Assembly: GCA_045658005.1 (NCBI GenBank)
Contig: JAZOUD010000001.1
Location: 1-5,957, forward strand
Reading direction: 5' to 3'
DNA length: 5,957 nucleotides
Source: UBA2862 sp045658005
Lineage (GTDB): Bacteria; Bacillota; Clostridia; Christensenellales; Aristaeellaceae
Part shown: positions 1-5,957 of the stretch, in pieces
How the letters are laid out: each line of letters starts with the position of its first letter
How positions within the stretch are numbered: the stretch's first letter is position 1
Position numbers and translations under genes: made by a program
The notes under the pieces: generated by a model
What the model was told of the DNA's origin: nothing
The model's database searches: none
The model's input: only the letters and a program-made list of their open reading frames with translations

Positions 1-1429
<1,429 letters not shown>

Positions 1430-1445
1430 CTGCTTGCCCTCTTTC

Positions 1446-1982
1446 CTACAGCGCCTGGGTCAGGCTGCGCTTGAGCCTGCCGAGCCTGTCTTGAATCGTG
1501 TTGTCATAGCGCCTGCCGTCCATCTCCACGCGCACGCCGCCGATCAACGCCGGATCCACCGCCGTGATCAGCTTCACCTGGCGACCGGAGATGTGGGCCA
1601 GCCGCACCCGCAGCGCGGACAGCTCGTCCTCGTTCAGCGCCACGGCGCTGGTCACGAAAGCCTCCACGATGCCGCTGTCGTCGTTGAAGCGCTGGTGAAA
1701 CCACTCGGCGCACATAAGAAAGGCGTCAAAATGCTCCTTCTCCACCAGCAGCTTCAAGAAGTTGGTGACATAGGGGTGCACGCGGTTGCCGAAGGTGTCG
1801 TCGATGATCTTCAGACGGACGCCGCGCTCGACGGCGCGCGAACACAGCAGCCGTATGAACCGGGGCTGCGCCTTCAGGATCGCGCTGATGTCGTCCAGCT
1901 GCTCAAAGATCAGCAGGCCGAGGTCTTCATCCCGCGCCAGCTCGTAAAGGCCCTCGCCGTATTCCCTCGCCAGGCCCGTCAC
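1446..1982 (-). CDS. atpH: F1Fo ATP synthase subunit delta
   Basis: Delta subunit, part of the peripheral stalk that ties the top of the F1 head to the b subunits and stops the head turning with the rotor. It has 178 residues, the normal length. The N-terminal helical domain (about residues 1-105) contains the family-like run FIRLLCSRAVERGVRLKIID. The C-terminal part has VTSAVALNEDEL followed by a segment ending in DPALIGGVRVEMDGRRYDNT (about 142-161), which matches the conserved delta C-terminal motif 'D..liGG..i..gd...D.si...L'. The GTG start at 1982 overlaps the atpF stop (GTGA) and sits 6 bases after AGGTGA, so translation is probably coupled to atpF. Its position between atpF and atpA is the standard order. 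Confidence 0.95.
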   Translation of the reverse strand: MTGLAREYGEGLYELARDEDLGLLIFEQLDDISAILKAQPRFIRLLCSRAVERGVRLKIIDDTFGNRVHPYVTNFLKLLVEKEHFDAFLMCAEWFHQRFNDDSGIVEAFVTSAVALNEDELSALRVRLAHISGRQVKLITAVDPALIGGVRVEMDGRRYDNTIQDRLGRLKRSLTQAL

Positions 1983-2482
1983 GACGCTTCACCTGCACTT
2001 TTGATGAATTCTTCCACCAGCTCGCGATGGTCATCCGCGTTGATTTCGCGCTCCACCATGCGCCCGGCGATGTCCGCCGCCATGCCGGAGATCTCGCCCA
2101 TCAGCTCGGAATAGGCCTTGCGCTTCTCCTGCTCGATGTCCCGCTCCGCCTTCTGCTTGATATGGGCGGCCTCGGCCTTGGCCTCGTTCACGATGCCCTC
2201 GCCCCGGCTGTGGGCGGTGTCCACCGCGTTCTTCACCAGCCGGTCGGCCTCCTCCCGGGCGCCGCTCATGCGCTCGGTATAGTCCTCCTTCAGCTGTGCG
2301 GCCTCGCGGCGATCCTTGCCCGCGGCGTCGTAGATGCCGTCGATCTCCTTCTGACGCGCCTCCAGCACGGCCATCACGCGCTTCCAGAGGAATTTCCGAA
2401 CCAGCAGCAGCAGGATCAGCAGGTTGCAGATCTGGAAGATGATGGTCCAGGCATCGATCGAGATAAACTCCAGTACTTTCAC
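1979..2482 (-). CDS. atpF: F1Fo ATP synthase subunit b
   Basis: Peripheral-stalk b subunit: an N-terminal membrane anchor followed by a long cytoplasmic helix that dimerises and contacts delta and alpha. The 167-residue length is typical. A hydrophobic segment at about residues 10-29 (WTIIFQICNLLILLLLV) precedes the positively charged RKFLWKR, as expected of a stop-transfer. Residues about 40-150 are charged, alanine-rich and heptad-like, consistent with a right-handed coiled coil. The start is GTG at 2482, decided by a consensus GGAGGT six bases upstream; no competing ATG is better placed. The stop overlaps the atpH start by four bases, and 45 bases separate it from atpE. Confidence 0.95.
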   Translation of the reverse strand: MKVLEFISIDAWTIIFQICNLLILLLLVRKFLWKRVMAVLEARQKEIDGIYDAAGKDRREAAQLKEDYTERMSGAREEADRLVKNAVDTAHSRGEGIVNEAKAEAAHIKQKAERDIEQEKRKAYSELMGEISGMAADIAGRMVEREINADDHRELVEEFIKSAGEAS

Positions 2483-2488
2483 TTTTTT

Positions 2489-2494
2489 ACCTCC
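2489..2494 (-). promoter_or_regulatory. Ribosome binding site of atpF
   Basis: Reads GGAGGT on the minus strand, six bases before the GTG at 2482. It decides the non-ATG start of atpF. Confidence 0.8.
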
Positions 2495-2527
2495 GAGAAA
2501 TGATCGCGTCTCAAAGATAAAGGGAAA

Positions 2528-2797
2528 TTACAGCTTGCCGATGAAGGGATTGGCGAACATCAGCAGCAGGGCGACGATGAAGCCGTAGATACCGGTGGTC
2601 TCAGCGACGGCGCAGCCCAGCAGCATGGTGGACTGCACGGTGCCCTTGCACTCGGGCTGGCGGCCGATGGCCTCGCAGGCCTTGCCGACGGCGTAGCCCT
2701 CGCCGATGCCGGGGCCGATGCCGGCGATCATCGCCAGGCCGGCGCCGATGGCCGAGGAACCCATTACGATTGCTTTGGTCCAAAGTTGCTCATTCAT
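2528..2797 (-). CDS. atpE: F1Fo ATP synthase subunit c, predicted Na+-binding, two-carboxylate type
   Basis: Rotor-ring proteolipid carrying the coupling ion. It has 89 residues in a two-helix hairpin: helix 1 at about 8-45, a polar loop RQPE at 46-49, and helix 2 at about 53-81. The glycine-rich GIGPGIGEGYAVGKA (26-40) is the helix-1 packing motif. By alignment from memory to the Ilyobacter tartaricus c subunit (offset +1), the Na+ ligands Gln32, Val63, Glu65, Ser66, Thr67 and Tyr70 correspond here to Glu33, Val64, Glu66, Thr67, Thr68 and Tyr71. The full sodium network is therefore present, with Glu replacing Gln in helix 1. That double-carboxylate arrangement was described for Fusobacterium nucleatum. 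The ATG follows GGAGGG with an 8-base spacer. Na+ coupling is an inference from the motif; identity as subunit c is certain. Confidence 0.97.
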   Translation of the reverse strand: MNEQLWTKAIVMGSSAIGAGLAMIAGIGPGIGEGYAVGKACEAIGRQPECKGTVQSTMLLGCAVAETTGIYGFIVALLLMFANPFIGKL

Positions 2798-2833
2798 TGA
2801 AATACCCTCCCAATGATTATTATTTGATGTATG

Positions 2834-3592
2834 TCATTCCTCTGCGGCAGCGCTGATGTTCATCATCATCAGCATGCAGAAGATGAACGCCTGAAGGAGT
2901 GCGGAAAAGATATCGAAGTAGATCGAGAAGACCGCCGGGATGCCCACCTGCAGAATGGGAATCTGGCCGAGCACACGGCCCAGCGCGCCCGGGAGCTTCG
3001 AGAAGATCACATAGGACAGGTTGGCCAGCGCCCACCTCAGCAGGCCCATGATGACGGTGCCCGAGGCGATGTTGCCAAAGTGACGGAACGCCATGGACAT
3101 GGGCGTCGCCACCTCTGAAATGATGTTGAAGGGCAGCAGCACCGGAATGGGCTGGAAATAGCCCTTGATATAGCCCACGGGGCCGCCGGCGCGGAACTTG
3201 TTGTAGGTGATCAGCACAAACACTACCAGCGACCAGGCCAGCAGCGTGTTGAGATCGGAGGTCGGGGCGTACAGGCCCACCATGCCGGACAGGGAACCCA
3301 GTGCCGACAGGCCCATGACCGATGCGATCAGCGGCGCGTAGCCCACCTGCAAAAAGTGCTCGCCCATGTTCTCGCCCACCATGCCGTTGACCTTGTTGAC
3401 GATGAACTCCGCGACGACCTGGCGCTTTGTGCGGCAGTGCACCTGCAGCCCGCTGGTCAAAAACAGGCACAGCCCCACGATGACCGCCATGACGATCCAG
3501 GTGTTCACCACCGTCTCGGTGATGGCGATGCCGCCCAATACCGGGATCTCAAACAGCACCTTCGCGCCGGTTACGGTAAATTCCTGGTTCAA
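2834..3592 (-). CDS. atpB: F1Fo ATP synthase subunit a
   Basis: Stator membrane subunit forming the two ion half-channels next to the c-ring. It has 252 residues with several hydrophobic helices (roughly 31-50, 84-106, 115-130, 173-198, 215-245). The essential stator arginine is Arg170 in MAFRHFGN, equivalent to E. coli Arg210 in LRLFGN. The C-terminal LQAFIFCML matches the conserved LQAFIF containing E. coli Gln252 (here Gln234). The E. coli Glu219 position is Thr179, and the His245 position, counted back from the glutamine, is Asp227. The start is TTG at 3592: an in-frame TGA lies just upstream, AAGGAAG is nine bases before it, and the next ATG (codon 35) would remove part of the first membrane helix. 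It overlaps the atpI stop (TTGA), suggesting translational coupling. Confidence 0.95.
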   Translation of the reverse strand: MNQEFTVTGAKVLFEIPVLGGIAITETVVNTWIVMAVIVGLCLFLTSGLQVHCRTKRQVVAEFIVNKVNGMVGENMGEHFLQVGYAPLIASVMGLSALGSLSGMVGLYAPTSDLNTLLAWSLVVFVLITYNKFRAGGPVGYIKGYFQPIPVLLPFNIISEVATPMSMAFRHFGNIASGTVIMGLLRWALANLSYVIFSKLPGALGRVLGQIPILQVGIPAVFSIYFDIFSALLQAFIFCMLMMMNISAAAEE

Positions 3593-4041
3593 GGATTGTC
3601 ACTTCCTTTGGTTTCGGGGGCCTTTTTTGCCTCCAGGATTTGCAGTACCCTTATCACGATCGAGGGAAACAGCGCGGCCAGTATCGATGCCAGCGGATCG
3701 AAGTGAAACACGGCGATGCCCAGCACCAGCAACGCGAACAGCGCGATCATGCGCACGTTATAGGAAAGGCGCATGCGGTTTTGCATTTGCAGGCTCAGGT
3801 CCGCGATCTCCTGTTCGGTGCGCTGGCGCTCGGCCATGCGGTCCGCGACGCTCTGCACCATCATGCCCATCACGAAGAAGTTCGCGATGCCCAGGGCCCC
3901 GGCGTAGAGCGCCCCGCAGACGACCGGCGGCTTCAGCCTGCCGATGGCGGCATAGACGATCAGCATCACTGCCACAAGCGCCGCAACGCCCAGCGCGACA
4001 TGCGCCGTCTGCTCCAATACCGTCTTGTCCGGCTTCCTCAT
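3589..4041 (-). CDS. atpI: ATP synthase subunit I (AtpI/UncI), c-ring assembly factor
   Basis: Small integral membrane protein encoded first in many atp operons. In Na+-type enzymes (Propionigenium modestum, Acetobacterium woodii) it is reported to help assemble or stabilise the c-ring. It has 150 residues with four hydrophobic segments at about 13-33, 39-62, 96-113 and 115-133. A charged, coiled-coil-like stretch between the second and third (about 65-92, RMAERQRTEQEIADLSLQMQ) should face the cytoplasm. Sequence conservation in this family is weak, so the call rests on size, topology and position directly before atpB with a four-base overlap. The ATG at 4041 is preceded by AGGGAG, seven bases upstream. 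A basic and polar tail (137-150) ends the protein. Confidence 0.85.
   Translation of the reverse strand: MRKPDKTVLEQTAHVALGVAALVAVMLIVYAAIGRLKPPVVCGALYAGALGIANFFVMGMMVQSVADRMAERQRTEQEIADLSLQMQNRMRLSYNVRMIALFALLVLGIAVFHFDPLASILAALFPSIVIRVLQILEAKKAPETKGSDNP
3602..3608 (-). promoter_or_regulatory. Ribosome binding site of atpB
   Basis: Reads AAGGAAG on the minus strand, inside the end of atpI, nine bases before the TTG at 3592. It supports the unusual TTG start. Confidence 0.6.
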
Positions 4042-4113
4042 CCGATACTCCCTGAATCCGCGCCCCAGCGTCGGCCTTCCATCGTCGATATCAAAAATTT
4101 ACACCTGTTTTCT

Positions 4114-4142
4114 TTTATAGCGCAAAACGAGCGACGATGCAA
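4114..4142 (-). promoter_or_regulatory. Predicted promoter of the atp operon
   Basis: On the minus strand, TTGCAT (4142-4137) and TATAAA (4119-4114) are separated by 17 bases. The -10 box matches five of six consensus bases; the -35 box matches only its first three. Transcription would begin near 4107, leaving a leader of about 65 bases before atpI. It is the best-spaced pair I found upstream of atpI, but promoter calls by eye in AT-rich DNA are uncertain. Confidence 0.4.
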
Positions 4143-4198
4143 GCCCAAATAGATTAATTGTTTGCATAAAATACAGGGAAAACAAATCAGATAAAAAA

Positions 4199-4273
4199 GC
4201 AGTCTTATCACGCAGAGCTGGATGGATTGAAACCGTAAAGGGAATAGGGTATAGGTTTATAGGTTCAAAGTAA
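4199..4273 (+). pseudogene. Remnant of an OmpR/PhoB-type response regulator (C-terminal end)
   Basis: One plus-strand frame reads AVLSRRAGWIETVKGIGYRF followed by IGSK and a TAA at 4271. The 11 residues IETVKGIGYRF (4226-4258) match the hallmark of the C-terminal beta-hairpin of winged-helix response regulators, usually '(Y/F)I.TV.G.GYRF', and proteins of that family normally stop within a few residues of it. Upstream, another frame gives LHKIQGK (4162-4182), which resembles the recognition-helix region '(I)H.(L)RGK' of the same family, then hits a stop; this would fit a frameshift. No start codon, receiver domain or ribosome site is present, so this would be decayed debris of a lost two-component regulator. 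The match was made by eye; the left boundary is arbitrary and chance similarity is not excluded. Confidence 0.55.
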
Positions 4274-4274
4274 G

Positions 4275-4313
4275 CTTTTCCGTTCGTTCGAGAAGCAGCC
4301 GCTTCAAGAAAAG
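4275..4313. repeat. Interrupted inverted repeat (two-part stem)
   Basis: CTTTTC (4275-4280) pairs with GAAAAG (4308-4313), and inside them GAAGC (4292-4296) pairs with GCTTC (4301-4305) around an AGCC loop. As RNA this would be a two-part stem with an uneven internal loop. It lies directly after the response-regulator-like fragment, but has no following T-run and so does not look like a functioning terminator. Confidence 0.35.
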
Positions 4314-4355
4314 GAACTGATAATAGTCTTACATCTTTTCAATCACTTGTTCGAA

Positions 4356-4371
4356 TCCTCAAAAATGAGGA
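4356..4371. repeat. Short inverted repeat, 6-bp arms
   Basis: TCCTCA and TGAGGA flank an AAAA centre. It lies about 57 bases upstream of the predicted -35 box of the methyltransferase promoter, a position compatible with an activator site, but six-base arms can arise by chance. Confidence 0.3.
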
Positions 4372-4427
4372 ATTTGGAGTGTATAATCGCTCAAATCGTG
4401 GAAAAATTATTTGTTTTTATGGATTCA

Positions 4428-4457
4428 TTGACAAGAAATGTTTTTAAATGTTACTAT
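4428..4457 (+). promoter_or_regulatory. Predicted promoter of the methyltransferase operon
   Basis: A perfect TTGACA (4428-4433) is followed after 18 bases by TACTAT (4452-4457), a four-of-six -10 box. Transcription would begin near 4464, giving a leader of about 78 bases before the ATG at 4542. The surrounding DNA is AT-rich. Confidence 0.55.
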
Positions 4458-4473
4458 ATATTTACATGAGGGC

Positions 4474-4489
4474 GGCATTTCAAAATGCC
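4474..4489. repeat. 16-bp perfect palindrome near the predicted transcript start; possible operator or leader hairpin
   Basis: GGCATTT and AAATGCC are separated by only two bases (CA). The centre falls roughly 18 bases after the predicted transcription start, where a bound dimeric repressor could block initiation or early elongation. As RNA it could fold into a 6-bp stem with a four-base loop. No regulator gene is visible in the window. Confidence 0.5.
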
Positions 4490-4525
4490 AGTTACTTACT
4501 TAATTATGAGGAAGCAACACATGTA

Positions 4526-4532
4526 AAGGAGG
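4526..4532 (+). promoter_or_regulatory. Ribosome binding site of the methyltransferase gene
   Basis: AAGGAGG, a near-perfect Shine-Dalgarno sequence, nine bases before the ATG at 4542. It fixes that start. Confidence 0.85.
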
Positions 4533-4541
4533 GGTTCTAAC

Positions 4542-5594
4542 ATGTTGACTGCAAAGGAGAATATGCGCGAAGTCATTCGGGGCGGCAATCCCGATCGCAT
4601 TGTCAATCAGTACGAGGGCATTGCCCTGCTGTTCCATCCGTTCCTGCTGGCATCTCCCCTGATGAAGAAGGGAGACCCGGATTCGGTGAACGCCTGGGGC
4701 GTCACGAACTCGTTTCCAACCAATGTGCCTGGCGCGTTTCCGGTGCATACGCCTGAAAAGATCGTCGTCAAGGATATCGAGCATTGGCAGGATTACGTGC
4801 ACGCACCGTCACTGAAATTCCCGGATGAGCTGTGGAATATCGCCAAGGACATGTATGCCGCCGTAGACGGCGCAAAGGCCTATAAGGCGACTTTTATCGC
4901 GCCCGGGCTTTTTGAGCAGACCCATCACCTGTGCAGCATGGAAGAAGCCCTTATGAACTACATGGAGTACCCGGATGAGATGCACGACATGATCAAGTAC
5001 CTCACCGACTGGGAGCTGGAGCTGGCCGATGGCATCTGCTCAAACCTGCATCCCGATGCCATCTTCCACCATGATGACTTTGGCAGTGAGCGCAATTCAT
5101 TTATGCGCCCTGCGGTTTTCGAAGATTTCTTCCTGGATGCCTATAAGCAGATCTACGGCTACTACCACAGCCACGGCGTAGAGCTTATCTTCCATCACTC
5201 CGACAGCTATTGCGCCAACCTGGTTCCCATCATGATCGAAATGGGTATAGACGTGTGGCAGGGATGCATGCACACCAACAACGTGCCGGAGTTGATCAAG
5301 CAGTACGGCGGCAAAATGACCTTCATGGGTGAGATCGACAACAAGCAGGTGGATTTCGAGGGCTGGACCTATGCCGACTGCGAGAAGGCAGCCCTTAACG
5401 CTATCAACACCTGTGGCGCAGCTGCCGACGGCAAGTACTTCATTCCCTGCATCACCCAAGGCGGTCCGGGCAGTCTGTATGAGGGCACCTATAAGGGACT
5501 TTGGGATGCCATCGACAAGTACAACTGTGAAAAGTTCGGCCACAGGCAGGCAGATATCGACGCCGCCCGTTTGCCAATCAGCATCATGTTCTGA
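4542..5594 (+). CDS. URO-D family protein, probable corrinoid-dependent methyltransferase
   Basis: A 350-residue single-domain protein of the uroporphyrinogen decarboxylase superfamily, the family that includes the methylcobamide:CoM methyltransferases MtaA and MtbA. It should be a soluble TIM barrel. Family features include HHDDFGSERNSFMRP (176-190), matching the 'DD.G.q....isP' active-site segment, and FHHSDSY (217-223) leading to LVPIMIEMGIDVWQG, matching '(h)HsCG...l.p.lie.G.D...'. FMGEID (261-266) and FIPCITQGGPG (300-310) carry later barrel strands. In MtaA-like enzymes zinc is bound by H-x-C and a distant Cys; here the first pair would be His219-x-Asp221, with Cys303 as the distal Cys and Cys224 nearby. 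The corrinoid-protein gene follows after 78 bases, which argues against heme synthesis and for methyl transfer. Methyl donor and direction are unknown. A true haem-type decarboxylase is unlikely. Confidence 0.85.
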   Translation: MLTAKENMREVIRGGNPDRIVNQYEGIALLFHPFLLASPLMKKGDPDSVNAWGVTNSFPTNVPGAFPVHTPEKIVVKDIEHWQDYVHAPSLKFPDELWNIAKDMYAAVDGAKAYKATFIAPGLFEQTHHLCSMEEALMNYMEYPDEMHDMIKYLTDWELELADGICSNLHPDAIFHHDDFGSERNSFMRPAVFEDFFLDAYKQIYGYYHSHGVELIFHHSDSYCANLVPIMIEMGIDVWQGCMHTNNVPELIKQYGGKMTFMGEIDNKQVDFEGWTYADCEKAALNAINTCGAAADGKYFIPCITQGGPGSLYEGTYKGLWDAIDKYNCEKFGHRQADIDAARLPISIMF

Positions 5595-5672
5595 CGTCGG
5601 TCCTGCGCCGCCACACTGCGTATCACCCGGACAGCACTGCGACACATGTGCATCTGAAAGGAGATTTTCCCT

Positions 5673-5957
5673 ATGACGCTTGAAAACATCCATGATCTGG
5701 TATGCAACGGCAAGACCCGCCTGGTTCCCGGCGCGGTGAACGAGGCCCTGGACGACGGCATCGCCGCCGCCGATATCCTGAACACCATGATTGCGGCCAT
5801 GAGCGTGGTCGGCGACCGCTTCTCCAGAAACGAGATCTTTGTGCCTGAGATGCTGGTGGCCGCCAAGGCCATGAAGAAGGGCGTCGACGTGTTGAAGCCC
5901 CACCTGGGCGACGGCGGCGTGGGCAGCATGGGTAAGATGATCATGGGTACCGTGGCG
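5673..5957 (+). CDS. Corrinoid (cobalamin-binding) methyl-carrier protein, N-terminal part
   Basis: The first 95 residues of a protein resembling MtaC/MtbC/MttC-type corrinoid proteins, which shuttle a methyl group on a cobalamin cofactor between methyltransferases. What is visible is the helical cap domain (B12-binding domain 2, about residues 3-80): EALDDGIAAADILNTMIAAM, then VVGDRFSRNEIFVPEMLVAA and KAMKKGVDVLKPHL, matching the family pattern 'G.....vG..f..ge.f.pel..aa.am..g...l.p.l'. Residues 87-95 (GKMIMGTVA) are the first strand of the Rossmann-like cobalamin domain. The diagnostic DxHxxG, whose His is the lower cobalt ligand, should come within about ten residues but lies beyond the window. 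The ATG at 5673 follows AAAGGAG by nine bases. It is probably cotranscribed with the methyltransferase, its likely partner. Confidence 0.9.
   Translation, partial: MTLENIHDLVCNGKTRLVPGAVNEALDDGIAAADILNTMIAAMSVVGDRFSRNEIFVPEMLVAAKAMKKGVDVLKPHLGDGGVGSMGKMIMGTVA

Larger units (their letters stand above)
4042..4541. other. AT-rich divergent spacer without an intact gene
   Basis: Five hundred bases between the start codons of atpI and the methyltransferase gene. The part from about 4130 to 4520 is markedly AT-rich (17 G+C in 60 bases at 4141-4200 and again at 4381-4440) compared with the flanking genes. It contains a predicted promoter for each side, a response-regulator-like coding fragment ending at 4273, short dyads at 4275-4313, 4356-4371 and 4474-4489, and two overlapping start-less open stretches (4263-4468 and 4274-4447) that I cannot assign. 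No tRNA, cobalamin riboswitch or intact insertion sequence was recognised. Confidence 0.8.

Noticed and set aside
4345..4370. tRNA-like T-arm sequence GTTCGAATCC
   Set aside because: The five bases on each side of the loop do not pair on either strand, and no anticodon arm or acceptor stem surrounds it.
4382..4387. Perfect TATAAT on the plus strand
   Set aside because: No acceptable -35 box lies 16-19 bases upstream (TCAAAA at 17) and there is no extended -10 TGn. The TTGACA-based promoter at 4428 is better.
4506..4526. Six-codon leader peptide frame (MRKQHM) upstream of the methyltransferase
   Set aside because: It has no ribosome binding site and no run of regulatory codons, so there is nothing to support translation or attenuation.
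4042..4541. Possible cobalamin riboswitch ahead of the corrinoid genes
   Set aside because: I could not find a B12-box-like sequence or the multi-arm fold, and the predicted leader is only about 78 bases, too short for a full cobalamin riboswitch.
5614..5650. Direct repeat CACTGCG (5614 and 5635) and palindrome CACATGTG (5643-5650) between the two plus-strand genes; ACACATGT also occurs at 4517
   Set aside because: Seven- and eight-base matches are short enough to be chance, and they show no terminator or promoter arrangement.
5097..5903. 268-codon minus-strand open frame spanning the end of the methyltransferase and the corrinoid gene
   Set aside because: It crosses two clearly coding plus-strand genes and their spacer and has no family resemblance; it is a shadow frame.

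Overview
The window holds two divergently oriented gene sets separated by about 500 bases of AT-rich DNA. On the minus strand lies most of an F1Fo ATP synthase operon, transcribed in the order atpI-atpB-atpE-atpF-atpH-atpA and running off the left edge inside atpA; atpG, atpD and atpC are expected further left but are not visible. On the plus strand lie a URO-D-family methyltransferase gene and, 78 bases downstream, the first 95 codons of a cobalamin-binding corrinoid protein that runs off the right edge.

The gene content suggests an anaerobic bacterium, most likely a GC-rich member of the Bacillota (Clostridia). Reasons are strong Shine-Dalgarno sequences, the classic IBEFHA order, a c subunit with a sodium-type binding site, and a corrinoid methyl-transfer pair of the kind common in anaerobes that use methylated compounds. 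Coding DNA is GC-rich (42 of 60 bases at 3901-3960), whereas the intergenic DNA is AT-rich (17 of 60 at both 4141-4200 and 4381-4440). The taxonomic placement is an inference.

Layout: 1-1429 atpA (3' part missing); 1446-1982 atpH; 1979-2482 atpF; 2528-2797 atpE; 2834-3592 atpB; 3589-4041 atpI. The pairs atpI/atpB and atpF/atpH overlap by four bases (TTGA and GTGA), and three genes start at TTG or GTG. Between 4042 and 4541 there is no intact gene. That stretch holds a predicted atp promoter, a fragment that reads like the C-terminal end of an OmpR-type response regulator, several small dyads, and a good promoter for the plus-strand genes with a 16-bp palindrome just downstream. The methyltransferase is at 4542-5594 and the corrinoid protein begins at 5673.

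Working model: the ATP synthase probably couples to Na+ through a two-carboxylate c-ring site (Glu33 and Glu66, followed by Thr-Thr). The plus-strand pair probably moves a methyl group to or from a corrinoid cofactor, with an unknown methyl donor. The two could meet in the energy metabolism of a methyl-using anaerobe, but adjacency across a divergent spacer does not prove a link. No clearly new system is visible. The points most worth following are the c-subunit ion site, the substrate and metal ligands of the methyltransferase, and the gene debris in the spacer.
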